A DNA stretch of 64,000 nt from Aspidiotus rigidus (lineage: Eukaryota; Arthropoda; Insecta; Hemiptera; Diaspididae), in NCBI GenBank assembly GCA_035079385.1, contig JAVHKY010000028.1, positions 4,588,001-4,652,000 of the forward strand. The letters run 5' to 3'. Each line of letters opens with the position of its first letter. Position 1 is the stretch's first letter. A program made the translations under genes and the position numbers. A model generated the notes under the pieces. The model had not been told where the DNA came from. It ran no database searches and worked only from the letters and a program-made list of their open reading frames with translations. Positions 35,851 through 47,329 of this stretch are shown here, one piece after another.

Positions 35851-37710
35851 GGTTTGGAGATTATTTTTGTTATTTCGCACCATCTAACGCTACTGTTCTA
35901 TTTTCATTCGAGCGAACACAATTTCCTATAGAAGAAGCATGGATGAGACAGTGCGTGTGAAGGACAGCCGTCATACTTGTATAGGGGTCTCATAAAAGAA
36001 GAAGAAGAATAAAAAGATACCTAGTCGGGCAGCAATACGTAATGGAAGTAAAGACAACATGTAAATTGTCGACAAGAACCGGTGCGCCAGGAAAAGGTCA
36101 TACTCCTCCCGTATTTAAAAACCTGAATCCGGTCCTGAGTTTGTTTGAGTTTAAGGAAATGTATGTGCCTGTAGAGGATACCCGGTGGTATCGAAACGTC
36201 GCTGCTAATAAAAAATTTTTCAAGTGGTGATTGAAGCCTTGTTTAAAAAATTTTCTTGTTGAATAGTTACGAGAAGATGGCCAATTTTATAAAGGACGCG
36301 GATTTCAGCACCATAAAAAAAAAACCTCAAAAGATTAAGAACATATAAGTCAACTTACACACACTTACTGATAGAAGGACATATTATTAAGGCGACTTCA
36401 ATTCTTTTGCTGTTGTACTATTCAACGATACCTCATTTTAAAAATAGATGATTCCCGTCACAAATAAAATATATGTCTGTCATACTTACCTAAATTCTCG
36501 AGCGTATTATTTATTTTTCCTAATGGAAGACAAATGAATATCGAAACCTCTAAAGCTGAGAACGATTTTAATCTTGATTTGAAAACAAATACAGGGTAGG
36601 AAGAAATGTGTTACGAAATATATTGACTGAAGTGTTACAGTAAAAGCATGTACGAGAGCTGGAAAATACAAGAGGCGTGTTAGGCGTACGTTTGAATCCA
36701 CACGTAAAGAGTGATGGTATGGCGGTATCTTTTGTTCTGCTAATAGCAACTTACTGCTGAAGAAGAATTCTAGAATGAAAATGAGAAGAGAAGAAGGAAT
36801 CGAAGGCGTGTTATCGTCGTGGGTGGCGTTGGTGAGGTGTCATCGATGCATCGTCTAATTATACGAAACGACGACCGTAAGTTGATCATACCGAACCCGA
36901 AAGAATACTAGCTCTCCAACCAACCAGACGGGGCTAAATAGGAAAATTTATTCGTATTAGGGCGAGAATATGTTGCAACCGTCTCGGCAGGTGCGACCGT
37001 TGCGAATTTAAAAGCTCATAAAAATGATAAACCGCTATCCACTTTCGCTGCACTGTCTTTTTTTTTCGTAGCTACTTTCATGCTCGCATAGGACCTAAGT
37101 CTGTCTCCGCTGTTGATTTTGCCTTGACAAAATGGGCTAAATTTTATAAGAGTGCTTTTGGGTGTTACCCCATCATCAATTGTATCGATACTGAAGAATT
37201 CAAGGCCTTGAACATTAGTTTTTAATGGTATAACACTGTAATCGTGATTATTAGAGTATGACAGCCAGCTGAAAGCCAAAAGCCAAAAGCCGGACCCAAA
37301 AATACTATTGTAAGCTGACAAATAAAGTAGTATAAATGCACTCGAGATCTTTTTAATTTTAGTCGGGAACAGGGGGCTACGGTAGGAAGAGGAATTGGAA
37401 AGGAAAACAAGGGTTTCATCAGTTATATAGGGGTGACTTTTTCAGCTAATTATGGGTCACCTGTTGCAAGACAATTCAAATCTTGTTCGGTTAAAATGGA
37501 GAAAGAAGAGGTATAGCAAAGGCCCTCTATTTGGAAATTTGAAGGAGTAAAAGAATTTACCAATGAGTAAATTTCCCTTTTCGTTTCTTCTTCTTCTGGA
37601 TCTGTAAGAATTTACCAATTCAACGATTGATATTTTTATCAAGCAGTGAGTTTTTTCTTTTTGTGTGTGTGTGTCTCAACTGTGATACTGATTGGATTTA
37701 TTACTTACTG
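35851..37710. other. Mostly non-coding
   Basis: Contains GAAGAAGAAG runs near 35995 and a GCTGAAAGCCAAAAGCC motif at about 37270 that recurs near 60325. Short open frames (36042-36230, 36507-36749, 37016-37419) have no domain. Nothing else recognised. Confidence 0.4.
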
Positions 37711-38082
37711 ATGAAGATTTATCCAAATTTGAAATATTTATTATTCCTTTTGGATTCTATATTCACTGAAATCTTTTACTTGTTTCGTTCTTTTTTCAAA
37801 TTATATTTTACACTTTCTGCTTACGTAAATTTTTGTGAAAATAACGTAGAAAATCTTCAAAACCGATGTCTACGGTTTTGCACGATCGAGTGTCCTATTT
37901 TTGTGTTTTACGTGTATTTTGAGGGTTGTAATGCGATGAACAAAGTACTAGGGAAAAATTGTTCGAACGCATTCCTTATACAGTGGATCAAGTTTATGGA
38001 ATTTGACAGTATCCCCTTATTTAAGAAAAGCCTTCTTACGAAAGAATACGCGGAGAATGAACGTAAATCAAATAAAACCTAA
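37711..38082 (+). pseudogene. Possible secreted-protein paralogue (copy E)
   Basis: The ATG at 37711 opens a 123-codon frame with a hydrophobic N-terminus (LKYLLFLLDSIF) and six Cys (NFCEN, RCLRFC, IEC, EGC, KNC). VENLQNRCLRF followed 39 residues on by NAFLIQWIKFMEF resembles the exon-2 pattern of the gene at 5853 (YENI... YVFATHLYEFVYL) and of copy D (IENI... HAFTTAFSRYMTS). The frame ends in a Lys-rich tail; another frame (38003-38200) continues past it. The match is by eye and weak. It may be a real but incompletely modelled gene. Confidence 0.35.
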
Positions 38083-39266
38083 ATTAAGTAAACGAGAACA
38101 AAATACACGGTCTAAAGACTACGTAATCTCTGTAGTTACAGTGGTGGTTCAAAAGCTCGGATTAGAAGAAGAAAAAAAATTGTATCACAATTCTGAGTGA
38201 AAATGGGAGGGCGAGAGGAAGGGTCGTAAGAAAACGGTTTTCAGCTTTGCTTTACAGTTTCTTTAACAAATAGCATATAACTGTTGTTTATAAACTTACA
38301 CGGAACAGTATGAGGGTTGATTCTAGCTTTTGTTTAATTTATAGTCGACTGGCTAATTCCTCTCTACGTCGCTGCCAGCTACCAAAAATCTTCGGTCACG
38401 TTTTCTTTTTATTTATTTCGTTCCACTTATTAAATTACTCTCTATATGATACAGTGAGTACAATACATTACGCGTCTCAAGAACACGATATCGACGTCCC
38501 CATTTTCTGCACCGAAGGTCTGTTTACTCTGAATGAAGAAAATCGGAACTTAGAGAGTTTTAAAGGAAGAAATACTTCCTGTTTGCGGAAGTTATAGGTG
38601 ATTAATTCGAATCTCATTTTGTACACGACAGAAAAAAGTTATTTTCTGCAATATTTCAAAGCTCGAAGATTATAAAGTTGTGAACGTCGGGAGATGAGGA
38701 CGATGATGAGTCCAAAAATACCTACATCCAAACAGACTAGCGATCGACGTGTTCGGTTGAAGATATCATCGAACTAAACTGAAAAATATTAAATAGCCTA
38801 TCAGTGTTTATTTATTATCATAATTATTAAGGACTGAGGAGGCATGTTAAAATGAGTGTAATGCAATCAAGAGTCCCCCCTCTATATTTAGCCAGTAATC
38901 CTCTTTTCAAGTCCAAACCATTTTAATTGTAGTGCAGTTTTTATGAACAAGACGAAGGCAGCACGAAATTTTAGTAAGTTCCAAAAGTAGGTCAAGGTCA
39001 CTCATCACTGGGTCATGACGTCATCAGCTCGTGACTTCATCAGGAAACGTTACATTTTTTCATGATGAGAATTTCCTGGTGCAAATTTCAGAGCAATCCC
39101 CTCTCCCCCACCTTAAAACTAGTACATGTCAAAAATCCAGACTTCACAGAAGAGACCCGGAAAAATTTTGACCTAATAATTCATAAAGGAAGATGATAAG
39201 TGCCGATATTCAGAAGAATCATATAGATGAGGACAAAAAAGAAGGTGCGTATGACGAAAAAATCTA
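38083..39266. other. Intergenic, with one unassigned open frame
   Basis: The plus-strand frame 38310-38597 (95 codons) contains VPIFCTEGLFTLNEENRNLE, which loosely echoes the VQCPTES..FLRV region of the gene at 5853, but no splice model connects it to 37711-38082. Family-B-like sequence with AGGTCAAGGTCACTC (38991) and ATGACGTCATCAGC (39015) lies at 38960-39070. Confidence 0.25.
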
Positions 39267-39312
39267 CTGAACCGGCGACCTCTCATTTTCATGACGAGAG
39301 CGATAACCACTG
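39267..39312 (-). repeat. tRNA-like SINE head, inverted copy
   Basis: GAACCGGCGACCTCTCATTT and CATGACGAGAGCGATAACC are the reverse complement of most of the tRNA-like unit at 39311-39386. The two are head to head, and this copy is shorter. Confidence 0.6.
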
Positions 39313-39386
39313 GCCTGTAACGTAGTGGTTAACGCACTCGTCATGAAACCGAGAGGTTGCGGGTTCAATTCTCGCCCGGGCAACCG
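39311..39386 (+). repeat. tRNA-derived SINE-like unit 1
   Basis: GGCCTGTAACGTAGTGGTTA resembles a tRNA D-arm with an A-box-like sequence. GGTTCAATTCT fits the B-box consensus GWTCRANNC. The anticodon stem-loop region (CTCGTCATGAAACCGAG) does not fold into a normal 5-bp stem with U33, and the acceptor stem is imperfect. I therefore call it a tRNA-derived repeat, not a tRNA gene. Confidence 0.6.
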
Positions 39387-39406
39387 AACAAAAAAAGAAA
39401 AAAAAG

Positions 39407-39484
39407 ACCTGGTAGCGCAAGGGTTATTGCACTCGTCCTGAAAACAAACGCGAGGTCGCGGGTTACATTCTCGCTCGGGCCAGG
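39407..39484 (+). repeat. tRNA-derived SINE-like unit 2
   Basis: TAGCGCAAGGG matches the A-box consensus TRGYNNANNNG exactly. The B-box region GGTTACATTCT has lost the CRA core. It is preceded by an A-rich run (39390-39405) that may be the tail of unit 1 and is followed directly by the 26-bp satellite. Confidence 0.6.
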
Positions 39485-39519
39485 AGATTTTTTCATCACA
39501 TATCCTCTTCTATCCTCAT

Positions 39520-40974
39520 CTGATAATCCCATAACCAATTTTGAAACAGATATTCCATAACAAATTTTGAACCAGATATTCCGTAAGTAATGCTGAACCA
39601 GATATTCCATAACAAATTTTGAACCAGATATTCCGTAAGTGATACTGAACCAGATATTCGAAAACCAATTTTGAACCAGATATTCCATAACCAATTTTGA
39701 ACCATGCAAATATTCCGTAAGTGATGCTGAACCAGATATTCCATAAGTAATGCTGAGTCAGATATTCCATAAAAAAATTTGAACCCGATATTCCATAAGT
39801 AATGCTGAACCCGATATTCCATAAGTAATGCTGAACCAGATATTTCATAACCAATTTTGAACCAGATATTCCATAAGTAATGCTGAACCAGATATCCCAC
39901 AACAAATTTTTAAAGAGATATTCCGTAAGTGATGCTGAACCAGATATTCCATAACTAATGCTGAACCAGATATTCCATAACCAATTTTGAACAAGATATT
40001 CTGTAAGTGATGCTGAACCAGATATTCCATAACAAATTTTGAACGAGATATTCTGTAAGTAATCTGAACCAGATAATCCATAACCAATTTTGAACCAGAT
40101 ATTCCATAAGTAATGCTGAACCAGATATTCCATAACCAATTTTGAACCAGATATTCAGTAAGTGATGCTGAACCAGATATTCAATAACCAATGTTGAACC
40201 AGATATTCTGTAAGTAATGCTGAACCAGATATTCCAGAACCAATTTTGAACTAGATATTCCATAAGTAATGCTGAACCAGATATTCCAATGCAATGCTGA
40301 ACCAGATATTCCATAAGTAATGCTGAAGCAGATATTCCACAACAAATTTTTAACAAGATATTCTGTAAGTAATGCTGAACCAGATATTCCATATGGAATG
40401 CTGAACCAGATATTCCAGAACCAATTTTGAACCAGATATTCTGTAAGTGATGCTGAAAGTGATATTCCATATGCCATGCTGAACCAGATATTCCAAATGC
40501 AATGCTGAACCAGATATTCTATCACAAATTTTGAACCTGATATTCCGTAAGTAATGCTGAACCAGTTATTCCATCACAAGTTTTGAACAAGATATTCTGT
40601 AAGTAATGCTGAACCAGATATTCCATAACCAATTTTGAACCAGATATTCTATATAAGTAATACTGAACTAGATATTCCATATGCAATGTTGAACCAGATA
40701 TTCCATAACCAATTTTGAACCAGATATTCAGTAAGTGATGCTGAACCAGATATTCCATAACCAATGTTGAACCAGATATTCCGTAAGTAATGCTGAACCA
40801 GATATTCCAGAACCAATTTTGAACTAGATATTCCATAAGTAATGCTGAACCAGATATTCCAATGCAATGCTGAACCAGATATTCCGTAAGTAATGCTGAA
40901 CCAGATATTTTGTATGTAATGCTGAACCAGATATTTCATATGCAATGATGCTGAACCAGATATTCCATAACAAA
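39520..40974. repeat. 26-bp satellite array, about 56 copies
   Basis: Units read CCAGATATTCCATAAGTAAT-GCTGAA (type B) or CCAGATATTCCATAACCAAT-TTTGAA (type A), partly alternating. Rare variants such as ATTCCAGAACC (40231, 40804) and ATTCAGTAAGTG (40153, 40726) recur at a constant offset of 573 bp. This shows a block of about 22 units was duplicated. Minus-strand frames stay open and give MEYLVQ..-style repeats; they are not genes. Confidence 0.97.
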
Positions 40975-40989
40975 CATATGCGAGTAGTG

Positions 40990-41460
40990 AAGTTAGAGAA
41001 ACAAACAAGTCGATATGGAGTCGAAAACAAGTCGACTTTTCGGAATTTTTTATCTACCAGAAGTCGACCCAATTTCAACGCCGACAATGAGTCGACAGTC
41101 GAATTTGGGGGCGACAACGATTTTAAGACGATTCCAAATCAATAATGAAAACATTGTAGTCGACCATTCGTTGCCGTCGACATAGGGTGCACGAATTTTT
41201 CACATTTCACTCCCTTCATATTGATCACATTTTTGGTAGCCTAAGAATCAACGCCGAAATGCAGTCAACAAATTGGATATAATTTTACCTGATTTGACGG
41301 TATATCGACTTCAAATCGATGTCATCATGCAGTCGATTCACCTTTAAATTCGACTGTATTTTTATGGACATCCGTGAATATGTCGATTTGACATAGAATT
41401 TTAGTCGACTTTGACTTGAAATCGACCATACATCGACGGTCGACATGGTTCAATGAGGAT
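40990..41460. repeat. GTCGAC-rich degenerate repeat
   Basis: Many AAGTCGAC, AGTCGACAG, GTCGACC and AATCGA pieces at irregular 15-30-bp spacing. Similar sequence is found at 58985-59526 and 60135-60300. It looks like a decayed short-unit satellite. Confidence 0.6.
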
Positions 41461-41834
41461 CCGATCTACTCGTAGTTTAGGAACTTGAGAATATTTTCGA
41501 AGGAAGCTAATAATTCCCGACTTCGGAACTTTGACTTTTGGGCTGTATGTACATAAGTATAGCAAGATTTTGGAAAAACTTTCTATAGTCTTCGATCGCC
41601 TAACTATCCTAAAATAGTCTCAATTCTGATGAAAATCGCTTTATTTCCCCACTTGCGGCGAAGCAATACGTTAATTAACTTATAAAATTATTCTGCGACG
41701 AGCTAGTGATTCTTGAGGAGTCGCAAACTTCGGAAAAAAAATCTCCGCACGCATCTTTTCAAAATTTAGTTTTATTTCTTGTCGGGGACTTTTAATACTT
41801 ACACGCACTGTCTACAGCTTACTTTGACTAGTTG

Positions 41835-42000
41835 GTGACAGCTGGCGACTTATTGATTTGCACAGATGGCCAAATCCGATTCCGTAACTTACGTAAAACT
41901 TTCCCCCTAAGGCTTCATTTGCGTTTTACTTCTATATATAATATGGCAACAATATTTTTTTATCCACCTATATCAAAATTTTTCCGTTGTATAAAAAAAC
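41835..42000. repeat. Duplicated about 110-170-bp segment, copy 1
   Basis: GTGACAGCTGGCGACTTATTG through CCGTAACTTACGTAAAACTT matches 46537-46615 with about nine bases in ten identical. The right part (ACCTATATCAAAATTTTTC) matches 46677-46697 more loosely. It lies 340 bp upstream of copy D, so it could be the 5' region of that gene. Confidence 0.75.
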
Positions 42001-42335
42001 AAAAACAAAACAGTGGAAAAGTTCGACAACTTAACGTATCCGTACATCGATCCATGCTTCTTTCATTCTCGACGTCAGGACTAGAGACTTTTCAAATTGA
42101 TTATAGATATTAGGCCTAATTTAAATGCAGGGAGACTTACTGTGAATTCATTGTTGTATTGGTGTAGAGTCATCTTTGTAATCGTCTGCTTTTGAGATTA
42201 TATTTTTATTCCATCAGAAAATTTATTTTACTTCCAATGCAAGTTTGTATTAGTGATGCGTTAATCCGTACCTAACACCGTTCATCTTCAATATCTCTTA
42301 GAGGTCTTGAAGGTCAATTTCTTTAATTTTTTGTA

Positions 42336-42886
42336 GAAGATCGAGAACATCATCACATACGTTACTTCTTATAAAATTAAGAGGAATATCGCTAATTATG
42401 TGAGGTCGCGAGTTCACGACTTGGATAGAAAAACGTCATTCATCAATCACGCATTCACGACAGCGTTCAGCCGATATATGACGAGTCTTTCTAACCGATA
42501 TCTGAATAAAGTACCTACAGTGTTGTGTACTCCAAGACTTATGGTTTCAGTCACACTGAAAATGTACGAGGAGACTGGGTCGCTTGTATAAGAAAACAAT
42601 TTCCAAGTTAGCGACAATGAAAATATTTTTATTTCCTTCTCCCTCTTATACTTCCTCTCTCCCTCTGTCACAATTACCTGTTCTTTCGTTCACTATCGTA
42701 TTTCGAGTCATTCGCGGCGAATTTACGTACACCATTGGCAAAATAGCAAGTTTCATTGCACACCCCCAATTCAAACTTTCATTAGCAGATGGCCGAACTG
42801 ATTTATATTACTGTCGCCGTATGGGTACGTGTACGAGTGTAAAAATAAAATTTGTTAACAAAATGGCCCGTGTTGCTAAAAAATAA
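42336..42886 (+). pseudogene. Possible secreted-protein paralogue (copy D)
   Basis: The first open stretch starts right after an acceptor-like TTTTTTGTAG (42335) and reads IENIITYVTSYK, SFINHAFTTAFSRYMTS, VPTVLCTPRLMVSV, ending at a GTATAAG donor-like site (42586). A second stretch after TTTCGAG (42707) reads IRGEFTYTIGKIAS, YYCRRMGTCTSVKIKFV and ends RVAKK with TAA at 42886. ENI and the Cys are spaced 59 residues apart here and 58 in the gene at 5853, with an F-x4-F-[AT]-T core in between. Exon phases (0 to 1) do not join, so it is either decayed or mis-modelled. Confidence 0.4.
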
Positions 42887-44029
42887 TTTTAACGGTACAT
42901 AGAACGAGATCGTGATTATGATAGAAAATATTTTCCACGACGGTGATCTGGTTAGTGCAGGAGATCCTATTTGTTACAGAATAAATATTTCTAATTTGAG
43001 CTACCTACAACAGTGGAATTCCGCACCCGCTGGTATATGTTGTTCATGACCCATACCGGTACACTCGAAAGTGTGATATTTACTTCGTATATCATCGCAG
43101 GTTATGAAACCGGTAGGGCCTGGACCATCCACTGAGCACACGATGAAGAAGAAATATATTCTAAAAAATGCACGCTGTTATGAGTTTGATTAGCGCAAGA
43201 GTGTAAATTTCTTCTCAAAGAGGTAATAAGCGTACCCAGTAGTACTATAGGATCCGCATCGATTATTTCGAGAGAATAGGTTGCCCTATACGAATCAGTT
43301 TTTGTAAGACTTGGTCGATAAATACTCGCAGATAGAGCACAATTCATTGACCTACAGCAGTGATGTTCATTTTTGGCTATAAATTTATCTGATCGGTTCC
43401 ATTTTCTTTTATTTATTTTTCTTTCATGAATAAGAGGACCAGATTCCGGTCATCAGAATAGAAACGATGTTTCATATCCTTCGGATTATTAAGAGTGAGG
43501 AGGGTGTCGAGCAAATTCCCTTCATGAATAAGTTGCTTGCATCCTAAGCACGTTGAGACAGTTAAAAGTAAAAATAAAACATTTTTAACGTTGTAGGTTT
43601 TTCAAATACGTAAGTACATTGGTTCGGAACGAAACTTGTTCGAAGATAGTCACATAAACTTACGCCTATTACTTATATTATGTTAATGGCTTCGAGAGCC
43701 TCTTTCGTCGTTTTCATATCGACTCACTTATCCTTTTAGATCACCTCCTAAAATGATTAATAACATGCTATAACATCTATAAGTAAAATATAATGCATCC
43801 AGATCAATTACGTTTGATTGCCTAGTTCAAAATTTCTTCAATTTCCATGGAATTTTACTATTTCACTCAGATGAAAAAACTTCACTACACTTCTACGACA
43901 GAAGTCATATCGAAGGTAACCTAACCAATCAACAATATTTCAGTATCTATTGGTCAAATATTTCATTCTTGTTTTTTTTATTAATCAGCGATATATTTTT
44001 TCATTTGGTCTCAGTACCTTTCATGCAGT
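42887..44029. other. Non-coding stretch, no gene recognised
   Basis: AT-rich. The minus-strand frame at 43102-43347 has no domain. No repeats were identified. Confidence 0.4.
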
Positions 44030-44305
44030 CAGGCCTGAGATTGCTCTGAAATTCTGGGTGGGCCCTACCGCCACCTCTCTAACCAGTGAGGCGAAACCAC
44101 TCAACAGTACTGCCCAAATTATATACCGCATATCTGCAACTTGGCTACTTCCCAGCTTGCGGGCACAGCGGCAAAATCGTCTTTGTACCAAAAGCAGGAA
44201 AAGATGACCGCTATCCAGACTCCTACCGTCCGATCACCCTCCTACGCATGCTAGAAAAACTCTATATACTAATTTTCATAGGTCCCTTCTCTAAGAAGAT
44301 TTAAA
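44030..44305 (+). pseudogene. LINE reverse-transcriptase fragment (N-terminal motifs)
   Basis: The plus-strand frame 44086-44304 reads LYTAYLQLGYFPACG, SGKIVFVPKAGKDD, SYRPITLLRMLEKLY. This is the conserved start of the RT domain in non-LTR retrotransposons (K-x-G-K-D with the YRPI.LL block). The preceding frame (43950-44207) overlaps it, marking a frameshift. The rest of the RT is absent; the sequence changes character after about 44305. Confidence 0.85.
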
Positions 44306-44936
44306 TCTCATAATGACGTCACACTCTCCTGCTTTGTACTTTTCTCGACTTCATAAATTTTAAATGAAGTCTGACCCAAAAGATATCATGCGCCCTCATG
44401 CTTGTAATTGTTGACATTTTTTATGTCTTTACCAGCACCCCACTCTTCTATTGGGAATCTGCAAGTCCGATTTGCCTCCCCCTCTCGTTGATAGACTTAG
44501 AATCCTCAAACCATCGACCAAGTTCAGAAATCTGCGAGTTCGAGTTTCCCAGTCCTAGCGTACAGTATATTAGGCTAGCCTTAAACTGAACTAGCATACG
44601 TCTATGCTACGCTATACTAGGCTTCAACTAGACTCAGCCTACAATGTTCTAGATTATACTGGGCCTCTGTCAAAAGGAAAGAATGTTGATAACGTTACGA
44701 ACTAATGATTTCCCAGATTTTGATGATGCCTGAAGCTTGATGACGTCGCTGATAAAGTCTCAAACATATTCGACGGATGATGATGACGTCACAGTTTATA
44801 GCCCTACCGTGTCTTTATCCGCTATCGAAAATTCGCACGTTTAGGACTGGGTTTCCTCTTTTTAAGGTCTTTATCGACATACCGTGACCCCAGTCGTCTA
44901 TTGGAAGTCTAAATTACGTCACAGATGTTTATAAAA
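44306..44936. repeat. Mixed family-B-like sequence with several TGACGTCA sites
   Basis: Contains ATGACGTCACAC (44313), GATGACGTCGCTG (44740), GATGACGTCACAG (44781) and ATTACGTCACAGATG (44914), plus CAGTATATTAGGCTAGCC (44562). No coding signal. Confidence 0.45.
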
Positions 44937-45095
44937 TGTGACCGAGGATGAGAAAAGGGACCTTATGTGGGCAAAAAATCAATTTTCCTATTTACGATAG
45001 ATCTTTACATAATTTTTCGTACTCTTTCACATGGTGTAATCAGGAAAAATCAATTGTTTTGCCCACTAAGGTCCCTTTTCTCATCCTCGGTCACA
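44937..45095. mobile_element. Foldback element, about 54-bp arms
   Basis: TGTGACCGAGGATGAGAAAA... at 44937-44990 is matched inverted, with only a few differences, at 45042-45095. About 50 bp lie between. No clear target duplication. It is MITE- or foldback-like, with superfamily unknown. Confidence 0.8.
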
Positions 45096-46536
45096 AATGG
45101 CTTCATCCGCGATTGAAAATTATTTTGTTTTGACTGGTAGCTGGATCGAGCAATCACACAAAAATACGTATTAAAAATGATCTTCATTAATATTTGCCTT
45201 TCTTGTTCTCGAATAACTAGGATATGTACTAGGTATTTTGGCTCTCGTAAATTCTTAAAACCAACAAGGAATGACGCAAAAGTGAAATTTTCCTCCACCC
45301 AAACGCTCACTTTTTATGCATTTCAAAGTCAACCATTTGTGAATATTTTTTCAGCGAAAATCTGGGAAAAGATATGAAGTATAAATCGTAACCTTATTCT
45401 CTTTTGATTATGAAACTCTAAGGATGATTAATCTTCGATGGAAGAAGGCAAAGAAAGGAAGAGCGCGACTTGAGATGAAATACTGTAACCATAAATGATG
45501 TTATTGGATGACAAAGGATAGCAAAAATATACAGAATAATACTTGATATGATCAGTTACTAGTTGTAAGAGAGAATTTTATATGACGTATCGTTTGGGCA
45601 TTAAAACGTTATTTTATCCTTGCCGCTATACCTACAAATTTTCGTGTAAATTTGTGGTTCTGAACCACATTAATTAATACATCCTTACCAGTACTCCGCA
45701 ATGAAATTTCTATCACGTCGAGAAAATAAAATTTCGCCCGGATACGCAGTCCATTTCCTCACAAGTCGAACAAAAGATACGCTCAAAATATTACCTAACC
45801 AGTCTATACTTCGTGAAAACGAAAGCTTCGGTCGAGGACGCGACAATCACAGAAATTTGAGAACGACTATATATAGCATACCTATACCCAAACTTTTTCG
45901 CTCAGATTGTTCCCCGTCATACATTCGTTCATAACAATGTATTGTATCTTTTTGAACGAGTTTGGAAATTCCGGTGCAATTGAAAACTTATTTGATATAC
46001 GACTCGACTTTCCGCAACAGGATATGAGCGCGCCGCACCGCTTTTCCAGTTAATTTCCTCGTTTCGAGTAACTAGAGGCTTTATTTCGGCGGAGATGAAG
46101 AAAGCTGAGCGGAAACGGCGATGAAGGCGGCATACGAAGAAATTCATTCTACGAAATTGGCATTCTTTGTCGTGAACAAATAGCTTAACATGTTAAGAGA
46201 TGACAAAAATTCTTTCGAAAGCAATTTATCTGTTGTGCTTACGCTCGGTAGAAGTCAAAACATTCTTTTCCTCATTCTTTTCTTATTCATTCTATGTGTA
46301 TAGTTTGCTTTTCTTTTACGATAAGCCGACTTTGTACGAGTACAAAACAAGACGGTAGAGAAAAAGTTCTATTTTTTTTAATGGACTTTCATTTTCCTGA
46401 CTTGATGGGAACGGTAAACATCAGTCGATAAACGAGTACGCCTATGAGTTCTGATATGTACGAGTAGCTTAGCTAGGCACCATGAGAATATAAGAAGCTG
46501 ATACTAGTCCACTTGTATCTATAGTTTCGCTTGGAT
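45096..46536. other. Non-coding or unassigned
   Basis: The plus-strand frame 45701-45934 (77 codons, ATG start) and minus-strand frames at 45929-46147 and 46469-46651 have no recognised domain. Nothing else seen. Confidence 0.35.
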
Positions 46537-46700
46537 GAACGGTGACGGCTGGCGACTTATTGATTCGAACAGATGGCCAAATCTGATTCCGTAACTTACG
46601 TAAAACTTTTTGCTTGAGACTTTTCTTGCTATTTATTTCTATATCATTCACCGACGGCAGTCCTATATATGTACTTACCTATATTAGAATTTTTCAGCGA
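46537..46700. repeat. Duplicated about 110-170-bp segment, copy 2
   Basis: GTGACGGCTGGCGACTTATTG to CCGTAACTTACGTAAAACTT matches 41835-41910. What follows (46700-47080) shows no counterpart of copy D. Confidence 0.75.
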
Positions 46701-47329
46701 GAAAGTCAGATATGTCTTTTTTTCCCGTCTTTTTCTTTCTTATACTCCTTTTCAATACTTTGGACTTCTCAAGATGACCATTGAACTGGAATCCCAAGTG
46801 ATGGATGAAGTGTTCAATCACTTGAGATACCTTGAATTATGGAATTAAATGTCTACTAAAGAATAATATACAAGGAGGCTGGCACAATATCCTATTTTGA
46901 CAATGACTTTATTGTGGCATCTAGCAACACTGGACGAAATGACTTGTGAATAGGCGGATATGCCTAAATGTTATCTGCATAATGACGACAAAGACGGACA
47001 ACAGAGGAGGTTGTCGAAAATCTTCGACGTCAACTCCTTTCCAAAGTCGAGTAATATTCGGCTGACAAATGTGATAATAGACTCAATGGTTGAAATTTTT
47101 AGGGCTCTACATACACATATTTTTTCAAGTTCCTAAAATATGTCGAAGCCCCTTACAATCACAGTTTGAATATGCAGTACGATTTCGGGATGTTGCATTC
47201 TTAATTAATCTCTTCCAAATTCATCTTTCTGTGTTTTTGCAGATTACGACTCTGAAAAGTAGCAACAAGCAGAAAAAGCCAGGTAAAGCGACGACGATTG
47301 AGGCATTAAACAGGAATCCTGTTTCATGG

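Noticed and set aside
39311..39484. Functional tRNA genes
   Set aside because: Pol III boxes are present, but the anticodon arms and acceptor stems do not fold normally; multiple decayed copies fit a SINE.
39520..40974. CRISPR array
   Set aside because: The repeats are contiguous with no unique spacers, in a eukaryotic transposon-rich setting; it is a satellite.
39365..41117. Nine overlapping minus-strand frames of 80-207 codons with NIWF/GISGS repeats
   Set aside because: All are read-throughs of the 26-bp satellite in three frames.
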